Shown here: in pieces, positions 20,341 through 30,188 of the stretch | How positions within the stretch are numbered: the stretch's first letter is position 1 | Layout: each line of letters opens with the position of its first letter | Assembly: GCA_025463305.1 (NCBI GenBank) | Contig: JAOBWK010000102.1 | Span: 1 to 64,000, forward strand | DNA length: 64,000 bases | Reading direction: 5' to 3' | Source: Ilumatobacteraceae bacterium | GTDB lineage: Bacteria; Actinomycetota; Acidimicrobiia; Acidimicrobiales; Ilumatobacteraceae | Made by a program: the position numbers and the translations under genes | Notes under the pieces: model-generated | Told to the model about the DNA's origin: nothing | Seen by the model: only the letters and a program-made list of their open reading frames with translations | Databases searched by the model: none

Positions 20341-20772
20341 ATGGGAAAGATCGTTGTGGGAGTCGACAGCACCAAGCCCTCCGAAGCTGCACTGGCATGG
20401 GCGGTCGCCGAGGCCAAGCTCCGCCAGAGCACCCTCGACATCGTCGTGACCTGGGACTACCCGGTGATGGCCACCACCGAGCCGCTGATGGTGCCCCAGC
20501 CCGACCGGGACACGCTGGTGCACAGCGCCGAGGTGACCGCCGAGCACATGCTCGCCAACGCCAAGCTCGACGAGGCCGGCATCGCCTACACGATCCACAC
20601 CCCCGAGGGTCGTCCGGGCGAAGAGCTCGTCGCGCTCGCCAGCGATGCCGACCTGCTCGTCGTCGGCACCCACGGCAACGGCGCCTTCAAGGAGCTGATC
20701 ATGGGGTCCGTGTCGAGCTACTGCGCGCACCACAGCACCTGCCCGGTGGTGCTCGTCCGCGCCCCGGAATGA
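20341..20772 (+). CDS. Universal stress protein (UspA domain)
   Basis: This 143-aa single-domain UspA protein begins KIVVGVDSTKPSEAALAWAV and ends with the nucleotide-binding signature VVGTHGNGAFKELIMGSVSSYCAHHSTCPVVLV. The glycine-rich G-x2-G-x9-G-(S/T) pattern means it can probably bind ATP. Such proteins help cells survive stress or starvation. It stands alone with its own leaderless promoter, and no partner is evident from the context. Confidence 0.9.
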   Translation: MGKIVVGVDSTKPSEAALAWAVAEAKLRQSTLDIVVTWDYPVMATTEPLMVPQPDRDTLVHSAEVTAEHMLANAKLDEAGIAYTIHTPEGRPGEELVALASDADLLVVGTHGNGAFKELIMGSVSSYCAHHSTCPVVLVRAPE

Positions 20773-20819
20773 CCGCTCGCTGAGACGTGCAGTTGCTCGG
20801 CGCGGATCGCGCCGAACGG

Positions 20820-20825
20820 TAGCGT
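20820..20825 (+). promoter_or_regulatory. -10 element TAGCGT, leaderless
   Basis: TAGCGT ends 6 bases before the ATG at 20832; there is no ribosome binding site. Confidence 0.5.
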
Positions 20826-20831
20826 GACGCC

Positions 20832-21713
20832 ATGGACACAGACGTCAAGGTCGAGGTCGTCGACTACCACGCGCCCGACGCCCCGCAGCGGTTCACCCGC
20901 TCGCTGCACGAGACCGGCTTCGCCGTGCTCGTCAACCATCCGCTGCCCCAGGCGCTGGTGCAGCGGATCTACGACGAGTGGCTCGCGTTCTTCCAGACCG
21001 ACGCCAAGCAGCAGTACCGGTTCAGCCAGGACGAGCAGGACGGCTACTTCGGCCCCGAGGTCTCCGAAACCGCCAAGGGCAACACCGTGCGCGACATCAA
21101 GGAGTTCTTCCACATCTACCCGCACGGTCGGTATCCGGCCGAGGTGAGCGACGCTGCGCTCGAGTACCGCGAACAGGCCGAGGCGATCGCCCAGACGCTG
21201 CTCGGATGGGTGCAGGACAACACCCCGCCCGACGTCGCGGCGAAGTTCTCCGTCCCGCTCACCGACATGATGGAGGGCAGCACCGGCACGTTGTTGCGCG
21301 TCCTGCGCTACCCACCGCTGCGCGGCGACGAACCGGCCGGCGCAGTCCGCGCTGCGTCGCACGAGGACATCAACTTGCTCACGGTGCTCCCGGCCTCGAA
21401 CGAGCCGGGCCTCCAGGTGCGCGACACGGCCGGCAACTGGCACGACGTGCCGTGCGACTTCGGCAGCCTCGTCATCAACAGCGGCGACATGCTCGCGCTG
21501 GCCAGCGGCGGCTACTACCCCTCCACGTCGCACCGGGTGATGAACCCGACGGGCGAGGGCGCGACGCGCTCGCGCCTGTCGATGCCGCTGTTCCTGCATC
21601 CCGCCGCCGCCGTCGTGCTGGCCGACGGTCGCACCGCCGGCTCGTTCCTGCAGGAGCGACTGGCGGAACTGCGCAGCCAGGACACCAAGCCCGCCGACGC
21701 CAGCTCGAACTGA
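20832..21713 (+). CDS. 2-oxoglutarate/Fe(II)-dependent oxygenase, isopenicillin-N-synthase-like
   Basis: This 293-aa protein has the double-stranded beta-helix of the IPNS-like oxygenases. The N-terminal part (LHETGFAVLVNHPLPQALVQRIYDEW) is the DIOX_N domain. The iron ligands are the His and Asp of AASHEDINLLTVLP and the distal His of TSHRV, and RSRLSMPLFLHP carries the Arg that would hold 2-oxoglutarate. The substrate is not identifiable, and a role in small-molecule hydroxylation is only a guess. It lies 13 bases before glnD on the same strand, so read-through into glnD is possible. Confidence 0.87.
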   Translation: MDTDVKVEVVDYHAPDAPQRFTRSLHETGFAVLVNHPLPQALVQRIYDEWLAFFQTDAKQQYRFSQDEQDGYFGPEVSETAKGNTVRDIKEFFHIYPHGRYPAEVSDAALEYREQAEAIAQTLLGWVQDNTPPDVAAKFSVPLTDMMEGSTGTLLRVLRYPPLRGDEPAGAVRAASHEDINLLTVLPASNEPGLQVRDTAGNWHDVPCDFGSLVINSGDMLALASGGYYPSTSHRVMNPTGEGATRSRLSMPLFLHPAAAVVLADGRTAGSFLQERLAELRSQDTKPADASSN

Positions 21714-21726
21714 TCAGGCCGAACCG

Positions 21727-24093
21727 GTGACCACCGCCATCGACGGCACGTTCGTCAAGCGCGCCCGTGCCGAGCTCGTCGCGCGCGACGATCTCGCCGG
21801 TCGCGGCCTCGCCCGACGGCTGTCCGATCAGATGGACGGATGGTTCGATGCGCTCGGCGCGCACCTGCCCGACGGCTGGTCGCTGATCGCCACCGGCGGA
21901 TATGCCGCCGGTCTGCTCGCGCCCGGCAGCGACGTCGACGTGATCCTGCTGCATCCGCCCAAGGCATCCAACCGCGATGTCACGTCCATCGCCGAGCCGC
22001 TGTGGTACCCGATGTGGGACGCCGGCGTGAAGCTCAGCCCGGCCGCCCACTCGGTGAAGTCGCTGCTCGGGCTGGCGTCCTCGGATCTCGTGACGGCCAC
22101 GGCCATCCTGCGCGTGCGCGTGCTCGCCGGGAACCGCGCCTCGGTCGACGAGCTGCGGACCGGCGCGCTCGACCAGTGGCGCAAGCGCCCGACGCACTGG
22201 CTCACCGAGCTGCGCACCGTCAGCGAGGAGCGCTGGTCGAAGTACGGCGAGGTGGCTTCGCTGCTGGAACCCGACCTCAAGGACGGCCAGGGTGGGCTGC
22301 GCGACTACGACACCATCCGCTGGGCGCTCGCCGTCGACCGACCGGAGATCACCGCCTCGCTCGAGGCGCCGTTCGAGGACCTCGCCGCGCCCGCTGAAAC
22401 GCTGCTCGGCACCCGGTGCGAGCTGCACCGCCTCACCGGCAAGTCCACCAATGTGCTCCTGCTCCAGGACCAGGACGCGGTCGCCGAGGCGATGGGATTC
22501 GCCGACGCCGACGTGCTCATGGCGCGCGTGTCGTCAGCGGCCCGCGCCATCGACTGGGCGAGCGAGCGGTTCTGGTGGCGCGTCGAGCGAGCCACCCGCA
22601 AGGGCAAGGCTGCCGTCTCCACCGGTCGGGTCCAAGCCACCCTGCGCGAGGGCGTCACGGTGATCGACGACGAGGTCGAGGTCGATGTCGAGGCCGCCGG
22701 TGTCGATCAGTCACTGGTGCTCCGGGTCGCGGCAGCAGCAGCCCACGCCGGCTACCCGATCAGCCGGCGCGCCCTGATCCAGCTCGCCGCGACCGCTGTC
22801 GAGGACGGCGAGCGGTGGAACGAGCGCACACGAAACGCGATGGTGAGCCTGCTCGGCGCCGGCCCGCACCTGGTCGCCGCCGTCGAGGCGCTCGAACGGT
22901 ACGACCTGTTCAGCAACATGCTGCCCGAGTGGCGCCACGTGCGCAGCCTCCCCCAGCGCAACGCGTTCCACATCTACACCGTCGACCGCCACCTGCTGCA
23001 GACCGTCGCCAACGCGGGCGAGCTCGTCCGCCAGGTCGACCGCCCCGACCTCCTGCTCGTCGGCGCGCTGCTCCACGACATCGGCAAGGGTTACCCCGGC
23101 GACCACACCGACGTCGGTGTCGAGCTGGTCGAGCGGATCGCCCCGCGCATGGGCTTCGGCCCGGACGACGTGGACATCATCCGCTCGATGGTCGAGAACC
23201 ACCTCCTGCTCGCCGAGACGGCGATGCGGCGCGACCTGTCCGACCCGCGCACGGCCGAGATCGTCGCCGCGCAGATCGGCGATCCGCCCCGGCTGGAGCT
23301 GCTGCGTGCGCTCACCGAGGCCGACAGCCTGGCCACCGGACCATCGGCGTGGTCGGCCTGGAAGGCGACCCTGCTCGACGAGCTGACCCGCAACGTCGCC
23401 GCGATCTTCGCCGGCCGCAAGCGCGAGTCCCCCGAGTCCGATCTCGACGAGCGCTACGGCGACCTCCTCGCCGCGGTCCGCTCCAGTGGCATCCTGCACG
23501 CCCATCACGAGCCGGCCGATCAGTTCGACCTCTGGGTCGTCGCCACGCCCGACCAGCGCGGGTTGTTCGCCAAGATCGCCGGCACGTTCGCTGTGCACGG
23601 CATCGACGTCGTCGGCGCCGAGGCGTGGACGAGCAAGGACGGCATCGCCGTCGACGAGTTCCGCGTGCCCAGGTCGCGTGGTGTCGAGACCGACTGGAAG
23701 CGCCTGGAGTCCGACCTGCGCGGTTCCGTCGGCGGCACGGTCGACGTCGGCAGTCGCATCGCCCAGCGCGTCCGCACCTACAGCCGGGCGCATCGCCGCG
23801 CGGTCGCCGCGGCACCACCGCGGCTCGAGGTCATCGTCAGCAACGACGCCTCGGCGTCGACCACGATGATCGACGTGCGCGCCCCCGACGCGATCGCCGT
23901 GCTGTACCGGCTCGCGTCGGCCATCGCCCGCCGCGACCTCGACATCCGCTCGGCCAAGGTCGTCACGCTCGGTCACGAGGTGATCGACGTGTTCTACGTG
24001 CAGCGCTCGGGCCGCACCGGCAGCGCCCGCCAGATCCCGGCCGGCGAGCACGCCGCCCTCCGCGAGGACCTCAAGCTCGCCCTGTCCAGCTGA
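21727..24093 (+). CDS. glnD: GlnD, PII-modifying nucleotidyltransferase
   Basis: This 788-aa protein modifies and demodifies the PII protein in response to glutamine. It has an N-terminal nucleotidyltransferase domain with GGYAAGLLAPGSDVDVILL (Asp69 and Asp71 as metal ligands), a DUF294-like linker, an HD hydrolase domain (LLVGALLHDIGKGYPGDH) and two C-terminal ACT domains (FDLWVVATPDQRGLFAKIAG and the segment ending DIRSAKVVTLGHEVIDVFYV). In the studied actinobacteria GlnD adenylylates PII instead of uridylylating it; which applies here is not visible. The start is GTG 21727. It converges on amtB-glnK, its target operon, across a long hairpin. Confidence 0.94.
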   Translation: MTTAIDGTFVKRARAELVARDDLAGRGLARRLSDQMDGWFDALGAHLPDGWSLIATGGYAAGLLAPGSDVDVILLHPPKASNRDVTSIAEPLWYPMWDAGVKLSPAAHSVKSLLGLASSDLVTATAILRVRVLAGNRASVDELRTGALDQWRKRPTHWLTELRTVSEERWSKYGEVASLLEPDLKDGQGGLRDYDTIRWALAVDRPEITASLEAPFEDLAAPAETLLGTRCELHRLTGKSTNVLLLQDQDAVAEAMGFADADVLMARVSSAARAIDWASERFWWRVERATRKGKAAVSTGRVQATLREGVTVIDDEVEVDVEAAGVDQSLVLRVAAAAAHAGYPISRRALIQLAATAVEDGERWNERTRNAMVSLLGAGPHLVAAVEALERYDLFSNMLPEWRHVRSLPQRNAFHIYTVDRHLLQTVANAGELVRQVDRPDLLLVGALLHDIGKGYPGDHTDVGVELVERIAPRMGFGPDDVDIIRSMVENHLLLAETAMRRDLSDPRTAEIVAAQIGDPPRLELLRALTEADSLATGPSAWSAWKATLLDELTRNVAAIFAGRKRESPESDLDERYGDLLAAVRSSGILHAHHEPADQFDLWVVATPDQRGLFAKIAGTFAVHGIDVVGAEAWTSKDGIAVDEFRVPRSRGVETDWKRLESDLRGSVGGTVDVGSRIAQRVRTYSRAHRRAVAAAPPRLEVIVSNDASASTTMIDVRAPDAIAVLYRLASAIARRDLDIRSAKVVTLGHEVIDVFYVQRSGRTGSARQIPAGEHAALREDLKLALSS

Positions 24094-24146
24094 GCGGTTC
24101 GGGCCGAGCCGGCTGAACTGTCCGGTCGGGCCGGCTCCGGACGCGA

Positions 24147-24180
24147 CAACGGGCTCCTCGGCGGACCGAGGAACCCGTTG
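24147..24180. terminator. Bidirectional hairpin between glnD and glnK
   Basis: Bases 24147-24153 pair with 24174-24180 (CAACGGG/CCCGTTG) and 24055-type inner arms TCCTCGG (24155-24161) and CCGAGGA (24166-24172) pair around the loop CGGA. Only one base pair in the 15-pair stem is mismatched. It separates convergent glnD and glnK and probably ends both transcripts; no T-tract follows. Confidence 0.75.
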
Positions 24181-24206
24181 CCGTGATGTCTACGGAATCG
24201 TGGTGA

Positions 24207-24548
24207 TCAGATCGCTTCGACGTCCATCTCGCCGGTGCGAACCCGCAGCAGCGAATCGACGCCGACCTTCCAGATCTTGCCGTCGCCGATCTTGCCGGTC
24301 TTCGCGGCCTCGGCGATGACACCGATCAGGGTGTCGGCTGATTCGGACGGCACGATGACCTCGATCTTCACCTTGGGGATGAAGTCGATGGTGTACTCCG
24401 AGCCACGGAAGTTCTCGGTCTTGCCGCGCTGGCGGCCGAAGCCACTCACCTCGGTGACGGTCATGCCCTCCACGCCATTGGCGAGGAGCGCGTCCTTCAC
24501 GTCGTTGAGCTTGTGCGGCTTGATGATCGCGGTGATCAGGTCGAGCAT
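24207..24548 (-). CDS. glnK: PII nitrogen regulatory protein
   Basis: This 113-aa PII protein senses 2-oxoglutarate, ATP and ADP as a trimer and controls AmtB. The start MLDLITAIIKPHKLNDVKDAL is typical. The T-loop reads SGFGRQRGKTENFRGSEYTIDF with Tyr52 in the position of the modified tyrosine, and the B-loop is KTGKIGDGKIWKV. It lies 2 bases after amtB on the same strand, the normal amtB-glnK operon, and its modifying enzyme glnD faces it. Confidence 0.95.
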   Translation of the reverse strand: MLDLITAIIKPHKLNDVKDALLANGVEGMTVTEVSGFGRQRGKTENFRGSEYTIDFIPKVKIEVIVPSESADTLIGVIAEAAKTGKIGDGKIWKVGVDSLLRVRTGEMDVEAI

Positions 24549-24550
24549 GG

Positions 24551-26017
24551 TCAGATTCCCTTACCCATGTAGGCGGCCTCAGGATGATAGGCCGGCGCGC
24601 CGTGCTCGTGGATGTCGATGCCCTCGAGCTCGCCTTCCTCGGACACACGGAGCGTGCCGGTGAGCTTGACGGCGTGCATCAGGATGAACGCACCACCGAA
24701 GGCGAGACCGCCGATCAGCAGGTTGCCCCAGATCTGGGCGACCAACGGGCCGACCTTGCCACCCCAGAGGAGGCCCTTCGGCACACCGAACTGGCCGCTC
24801 GAGAACAGGCCCAGGCTCCAGGTGCCCCACATGCCGGCGAAGCCGTGCACGGCGACGGCACCGATCGGATCATCGATGCGCATGTGCTCGATGAAGTCGA
24901 TGCCCAGCACGACCACCGGACCGGCAACCGCACCGATGATGATCGCTCCCGTGGTGTTGACCCAGTAGCACGGACACGTGATCGCCACCAGACCGCCGAG
25001 GAAGCCGTTGATGGTGATGCCCATGTCCCACTTTTTCAATCGTGGGTAGACCCAGAGCATCGCGGTCAGACCGCCCGCTGCCGCGGCCAGGGTGGTGTTC
25101 GTCGCGACTCGACCAATGCCGGCGGCGTCGAGTGAGCCCAGGGTGCTACCGGGGTTGAAGCCGTACCAACCGAACCACAGGATGACACCGCCGATGGCGG
25201 CCACCGTCATGTCGTGACCCGGTGGGAGACCACCACCGTCTCGCTTGAACTTGCGTCCGAGCCGGGGCCCGAGGACGATCGCGCCGGCGAGGGCGATGAA
25301 ACCACCCATGGTGTGCACCACCGTGGAACCGGCGAAGTCGTGGAAGACGTTGCCGTTGTGGACCTGGGCGAGCCAGCCGCCCGGACCCCATGCCCAGTGA
25401 CCCAGGATGGGGTAGATGAAGCCACTCACACCGACGCTGTAGAGCAGGTCGCCCTTGAAGCCAGTACGACCGACCATGGCGCCGGAGGTGATGGTGGAGC
25501 AGGTGTCCGCGAAGGCGAACTGGAACAGGAAGAAGGCCATGAACGCGACGCCGGTGTCGAACGATCCATGGTAGTTGTAGGTGGCCGGAGCGTTGTTCAA
25601 GAAGAAGAACTCGTGGCCGATGAAGCTGTTGCCGTAGCCGAACATGAAGGCGAAGCCGAACGCCCAGAACAGCAGGGCGCACAGGCAGGTGTCGACGATG
25701 CACTCCTGGAGCACGTTGACGACCTCACGAGTCCGGGCGAAGCCGGCCTCGAGCATCATGAAGCCCGCCTGCATGAAGAACACGAGGAACGCAGCGATCA
25801 GCGTCCAGGCCGTGTTCTGGCCGTTGATGACGGTCTGCAGCGGAACATCGGCCTTCGGCGAGATCGCATGCACTGCGTTGCCGAGGAGGAACTGGCCCGG
25901 ACCGACGATCACCCCGAAGGCGACGGCGATACCGACCATCTTGCCCGCGAGGAACCTGACAAAGAACTTTTGTCGGTCCTTGTCTTTCAATCTCGACTTC
26001 AGGGTCAATGCGTTCAC
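24551..26017 (-). CDS. amtB: Ammonium transporter AmtB
   Basis: This protein of about 488 aa is an Amt-family ammonium channel with eleven core membrane helices, plus one extra N-terminal hydrophobic segment (VGIAVAFGVIVGPGQFLL). The two pore histidines are in STVVHTMGGF and AVAVHGFAGMWG, and the substrate-recruiting Asp is in VFHDFAGS. GTG 26017 was chosen because GGAGGAGGA stands just upstream; the in-frame start at 26059 lacks this. glnK follows directly. A pair of GAAAC repeats lies further upstream (26131-26156). Confidence 0.93.
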   Translation of the reverse strand: MNALTLKSRLKDKDRQKFFVRFLAGKMVGIAVAFGVIVGPGQFLLGNAVHAISPKADVPLQTVINGQNTAWTLIAAFLVFFMQAGFMMLEAGFARTREVVNVLQECIVDTCLCALLFWAFGFAFMFGYGNSFIGHEFFFLNNAPATYNYHGSFDTGVAFMAFFLFQFAFADTCSTITSGAMVGRTGFKGDLLYSVGVSGFIYPILGHWAWGPGGWLAQVHNGNVFHDFAGSTVVHTMGGFIALAGAIVLGPRLGRKFKRDGGGLPPGHDMTVAAIGGVILWFGWYGFNPGSTLGSLDAAGIGRVATNTTLAAAAGGLTAMLWVYPRLKKWDMGITINGFLGGLVAITCPCYWVNTTGAIIIGAVAGPVVVLGIDFIEHMRIDDPIGAVAVHGFAGMWGTWSLGLFSSGQFGVPKGLLWGGKVGPLVAQIWGNLLIGGLAFGGAFILMHAVKLTGTLRVSEEGELEGIDIHEHGAPAYHPEAAYMGKGI

Positions 26018-26130
26018 AAATCGTCCTCCTCCATGCACCCCCCGGCGGGGTGTCGGCACGCAACTTAGGAGGAAGCGATTTCCACCCCGTCTCGTCCTTG
26101 TGAACGGAAGATGTACAAAGTGCGCGGTCC

Positions 26131-26156
26131 GAAACTGCAGGTGGTCCGACCGAAAC
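26131..26156. promoter_or_regulatory. GAAAC direct repeats upstream of amtB
   Basis: CCGAAAC occurs twice, with GAAAC at 26131-26135 and 26152-26156, 21 bases (two helical turns) apart. GAAAC is one of the half-site types of the actinobacterial GlnR operator (GTnAC-N6-GAAAC). The matching GTnAC halves are poor (GTGCG at the right distance from the first), so this is only a possible nitrogen-control site. Confidence 0.25.
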
Positions 26157-26194
26157 GGGGTCCGTCTTTACGGTTCCTTCACACTCCGTCGGCG

Positions 26195-29100
26195 TCAACG
26201 TCCGCGTTCGCCGAGACGCTGCAGTACCTTCTCGATCCGCTTGATGCTGACGGGTGCCGGCGTGCCGAGGGTCTGCGCGAACAGGCTGATCCGCAGCTCC
26301 TCGAGCAGCCAGCCGGCGTCGACGACCTCGGCGGTGACCTGCGACGGAGCCAAGCTCGCGACGAACGCTGCGTAGCGGCGCTCCATCGTCACGACGTCGC
26401 GGGCGAGTTGGATGTCGCGGCTCGGTGACTCCGGCAGCTTGTCCAACCGGCGGCCGATGCCGCGCACGTAGCGCAGCAGATCGACCAGTCGGCGGGCGCC
26501 CGTCGCCGCGATGAACCCCGGGCGGACGAGTCGATCGAGCTGGGCCGCGGCGTCGGACACCGACGCGGCGACAGCCGGCGTGACGAGTCGGCCGAGCTGG
26601 GCGCGCACGCGCTGGGCCTCGATCAGCACCTCGCCCGCCTGGCGGGCCAGGGCCGCGCTGCGCTGGCTCAGCTCGCGCTTCGCGACACCGACGAGGTCGT
26701 CGAACGCCGAGGCCTCCCACATCGCGCCGCCCGCCTCGTCGATGAGAGCCGTCGCCGCCGCCGTGGCCGCGTCGTCGACCAGCACGGCCAGCCCGACGCC
26801 GGCGGCTGCCGCGGCGAGCCGCACGGGGTTCGTCAGCTCGCGCTCCAACGCCTTGCGCGGCGGGGGCACGGTGAGCAGGAGCAGCCGCCGCACCCCGCCC
26901 GGCATGATCTTGAGCTGGATCTCCGGCTTGGAGAAGACGCGGATCGCGACGCTGTCGCCGTTGTCGATCAACGCGGGGAAGCCGCGAACGAGGTGTCCCG
27001 CGCGCTCGGTCTCGACGACGCGACCGAGGTCGCCGAAGTCCCACGTCGTGATGCCGACCCGCTCGATGTCGGGGGCTGCCTCGGCGATCGCGGCGCGGAC
27101 GCGGCCACCCACGAGCTGCCGGACGGCATCGAGGTCCTTGCCGACCGCGATCGGGCGACCCTCGTCGTCGACGACGACGAAGGTGATGCGCAGGTGGTCG
27201 GTGACCTCGCGCACGTCGAACGCCGAGGGCGCGATCCGCTCGCCGGCGATCTCCGACAGCACCACGGCGAGCGCGTCGGCCAGCGACCCGTCGGCCGGAT
27301 CGATGCGCGCGGCCGCCGTCTGTGCGGTCTCGGCCAGCGGCGTGAGGTTGCGCCGCAGCTGCTTGGGCAGCGTGCGCACGAGCGCCTGGACGAGCTCGGG
27401 CCGGTAGCCGGGCACCTGCCAGTCGAAGCCGTCCGTGGTCACCCGGTTGAGCACCGTGATCGGGATGTGCACCGACACGCCGTCGCGGGCGTCGCCGGGA
27501 TCGAAGCGGTAGGTGACACCGAAGGTCAGATCGCCCTGCGTCCACGTGTCGGGCCACTGCTCGCCGGCCGCGCCGCTCAGCTGCCCAGCGCCCTTGCTCG
27601 TGACGTCGGCGAGGGTCAAGCGGAGCAGCTCGGGATGGTCACGCTTCGCGCGCTTCCACCACTGATCGAAGTGCCGGGTGGAGACCACCTCGAGCCCGAC
27701 CCGCTGGTCGTAGAACGCGAAGATCGCGTCGTCGTCGACGAGGTTCCAACGCCTGGCCCGATCCCCCAGGGCGCGCACGCTGTCGACGAAGTCGCGGTTC
27801 TGCTCGGCGAAGGAGTGGCGTGTCGACCAGAGCCCCTCGACGAGCGCGTGGCGGATGAACATCGCCCGCGCATCGGCCTTGTCCACGCGGTCGTAGCCGA
27901 TCTGCCGACCGGTGACGAGCGGCAGCCCGTAGAGCATGACCCGCTCCGTGCACACCGCCGTGCCGCGCCGTTCGTCCCACCGCGGGTCGCCGAACGAGTG
28001 CGTCGCGAGGCTGCCGGCGAGGTGCTCCGCCCACTCCGGCTGGATCGTCGCGACGACGCGTGCCCACAGCCGATTGGTCTCGACCAGCTCGGCGGCCATC
28101 ACCCACTTCGGCGGCTTCTTGGCGAGCGCGGACCCGGGGGCGACGAGGAACTTCGAGCCGCGCGCGCCGCGGAACTCGCGCGACTCGCCGTCGCGCATCC
28201 CGAGGTGGGACAGCAGCCCGGACAGCAGCGCCTGGTGCACGCGGTCCGGGTGTCCGGCCGTGGTGCCCGCGGTGACGCCGACGTTCGCAGTCGCCTGGCG
28301 CAGCTGCCGGTACAGGTCCTTCCACTCGCGCACGCGCAGGTAGTTGAGGTACTCGGTGCGGCACAGCTTGCGGAACTGGTTGGACGACAGCTCGCTCTGC
28401 TGCTGCTTGAGGTGGTCCCACAGCCGGACGAACGCGAGGAAGTCGGACCCCTCGACGGCGAAGCGTCGGTGGGCTTCGTCAGCCGCCTGCTGCTTGTCGC
28501 TCGGCCGCTCACGCGGATCCTGGATCGACAGCGCCGACGCGATGATCATCACCTCGCGCACGCATCCGTGGCGATCAGCCTCGAGCACCATGCGCGCCAG
28601 GCGGGGGTCGATCGGCAGCACGGCCAGCCGGCGCCCGAGCGGGGTGAGCCGGCGAGCGTCCTCGGGCTGATCCGGATCGAGCGCGCCGAGCTCCTCGAGC
28701 AGCGCCACGCCGTCGCGGATCGCGCGGCCGTCCGGCGGATCGAGGAACGGGAACGCAGCGACGTCGCCGAGCCCGATCGCCGTCATCTGGAGGATGACCG
28801 ACGCGAGGTTCGTGCGCAGGATCTCCGGCTCGGTGAACGCGGGTCGGGACTCGAAGTCGTCCTCGGAGTAGAGGCGGATGCAGATGCCCGGCGCCACGCG
28901 ACCGCACCGGCCGGCGCGCTGGTTCGCCGATGCCTGGGACACCGGCTCGATCGGCAGCCGCTGCACCTTCAACCGATGGCTGTAGCGCGAGATGCGCGCC
29001 GCGCCGGCGTCGACCACGTACCGCACGCCGGGCACGGTGAGCGAGGTCTCGGCGACGTTCGTCGACAACACGATGCGCCGCCCCGTGTGTGGCTGGAAGA

Positions 29101-30100
29101 TGCGGTGCTGCTCGGCCGACGACAGCCTGGCGTAGAGCGGCAGGACCTCGAGCGACGTGCCGCCGCTGCGACGTTCGAGCTGGCGCAGCGCTTCGGCGGT
29201 GTCGTGGATCTCCCGCTCGCCGCTGAGGAACACCAGGACGTCGCCCGGGCCCTCCCGCTCGAGCTCGTCGATGGCGTCGCACACCGCCTGGGTCTGGTCG
29301 CGCTCGTCGGGCGCGTCGTCGTCGACGAGCGGTCGGTAGCGCACCTCGACCGGATAGGTACGGCCGGTGACCTCGATGATCGGCGCGTTGGCGAAGTGCT
29401 CCGAGAAGCGGGCCGTGTCGATGGTGGCCGACGTGACGATGAGCTTGAGATCGGGCCGCTGCGGCAGCAGCTGGGCGAGGTAGCCGAGGAGGAAGTCGAT
29501 GTTGAGGCTGCGCTCGTGGGCCTCGTCGATGATCAGCGTGTCGTACCGCGACAGCGTGCGGTCGCGCTGGATCTCGGCGAGCAGGATGCCGTCGGTCATC
29601 ACCTTGACGTACGTGTTGTCGCCGACGCGGTCGGTGAACCGCACGGTGTAGCCGACGGCGGCGCCCAGCTCGGTGCCCAGCTCCTCGGCGACACGCTCGG
29701 CGATCGTGCGCGCCGCGACGCGGCGGGGCTGGGTGTGCCCGATCAGCCCCAGCACTCCCCTGCCGAGCTCGAGGCACAGCTTCGGCAACTGGGTGCTCTT
29801 GCCGGATCCGGTCTCGCCGGCGACGATCACCACCTGGTGCTCGCCGATCGCGCGCAGCAGGTCGTCGCGCCGGTCGGTGATCGGCAGGATCGCCGGGTAC
29901 GTGATGGCGGGAACGCCCGCGCGTCGGATCCGCACTCGCTCCTCGGCGGCAGCGATGCCCTCGGCGAGCTCGGCCAGGACAGGACCGTCGGCGCGTCGCA
30001 GGCGTTGGTCGAACCGGCGTTGGTCGCGCAGGCTCAGCGCCGCCAGTCGCTGGCGGAGCTCGTCACGCGTTGGCGGAGCAGGGACGTCGGAGGCAGGCAT
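26195..30100 (-). CDS. hrpA: ATP-dependent RNA helicase HrpA
   Basis: This DEAH-box helicase of about 1301 aa is the size of E. coli HrpA. Helicase motifs in order are VIVAGETGSGKSTQLPKLCLE (I), HTQPRRVAA (Ia), IIDEAHERSLNIDFLLGYL (II, DEAH), VTSATIDTARFS (III), VLSTNVAETSLTVPGV (V) and QRAGRCGRV (VI). A helicase-associated domain, an OB-like fold and a long C-terminal DUF3418 region follow (the EREL... and QLDRLVRPGFIA segments). HrpA rescues stalled, colliding ribosomes in E. coli. ATG 30100 (MPASDVPAPPTRDELRQRL) is preferred over the in-frame upstream start at 30244, which would overlap the divergent gene. Confidence 0.93.
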   Translation of the reverse strand: MPASDVPAPPTRDELRQRLAALSLRDQRRFDQRLRRADGPVLAELAEGIAAAEERVRIRRAGVPAITYPAILPITDRRDDLLRAIGEHQVVIVAGETGSGKSTQLPKLCLELGRGVLGLIGHTQPRRVAARTIAERVAEELGTELGAAVGYTVRFTDRVGDNTYVKVMTDGILLAEIQRDRTLSRYDTLIIDEAHERSLNIDFLLGYLAQLLPQRPDLKLIVTSATIDTARFSEHFANAPIIEVTGRTYPVEVRYRPLVDDDAPDERDQTQAVCDAIDELEREGPGDVLVFLSGEREIHDTAEALRQLERRSGGTSLEVLPLYARLSSAEQHRIFQPHTGRRIVLSTNVAETSLTVPGVRYVVDAGAARISRYSHRLKVQRLPIEPVSQASANQRAGRCGRVAPGICIRLYSEDDFESRPAFTEPEILRTNLASVILQMTAIGLGDVAAFPFLDPPDGRAIRDGVALLEELGALDPDQPEDARRLTPLGRRLAVLPIDPRLARMVLEADRHGCVREVMIIASALSIQDPRERPSDKQQAADEAHRRFAVEGSDFLAFVRLWDHLKQQQSELSSNQFRKLCRTEYLNYLRVREWKDLYRQLRQATANVGVTAGTTAGHPDRVHQALLSGLLSHLGMRDGESREFRGARGSKFLVAPGSALAKKPPKWVMAAELVETNRLWARVVATIQPEWAEHLAGSLATHSFGDPRWDERRGTAVCTERVMLYGLPLVTGRQIGYDRVDKADARAMFIRHALVEGLWSTRHSFAEQNRDFVDSVRALGDRARRWNLVDDDAIFAFYDQRVGLEVVSTRHFDQWWKRAKRDHPELLRLTLADVTSKGAGQLSGAAGEQWPDTWTQGDLTFGVTYRFDPGDARDGVSVHIPITVLNRVTTDGFDWQVPGYRPELVQALVRTLPKQLRRNLTPLAETAQTAAARIDPADGSLADALAVVLSEIAGERIAPSAFDVREVTDHLRITFVVVDDEGRPIAVGKDLDAVRQLVGGRVRAAIAEAAPDIERVGITTWDFGDLGRVVETERAGHLVRGFPALIDNGDSVAIRVFSKPEIQLKIMPGGVRRLLLLTVPPPRKALERELTNPVRLAAAAAGVGLAVLVDDAATAAATALIDEAGGAMWEASAFDDLVGVAKRELSQRSAALARQAGEVLIEAQRVRAQLGRLVTPAVAASVSDAAAQLDRLVRPGFIAATGARRLVDLLRYVRGIGRRLDKLPESPSRDIQLARDVVTMERRYAAFVASLAPSQVTAEVVDAGWLLEELRISLFAQTLGTPAPVSIKRIEKVLQRLGERGR

Positions 30101-30188
30101 GGTGGGATCGCCGCCGGGGCGAGGACCCGGGCGCGCCACCCAGCATGTCAGCTGCCGGCGCGACATCGACGTGTGTGAACATGAGCCG

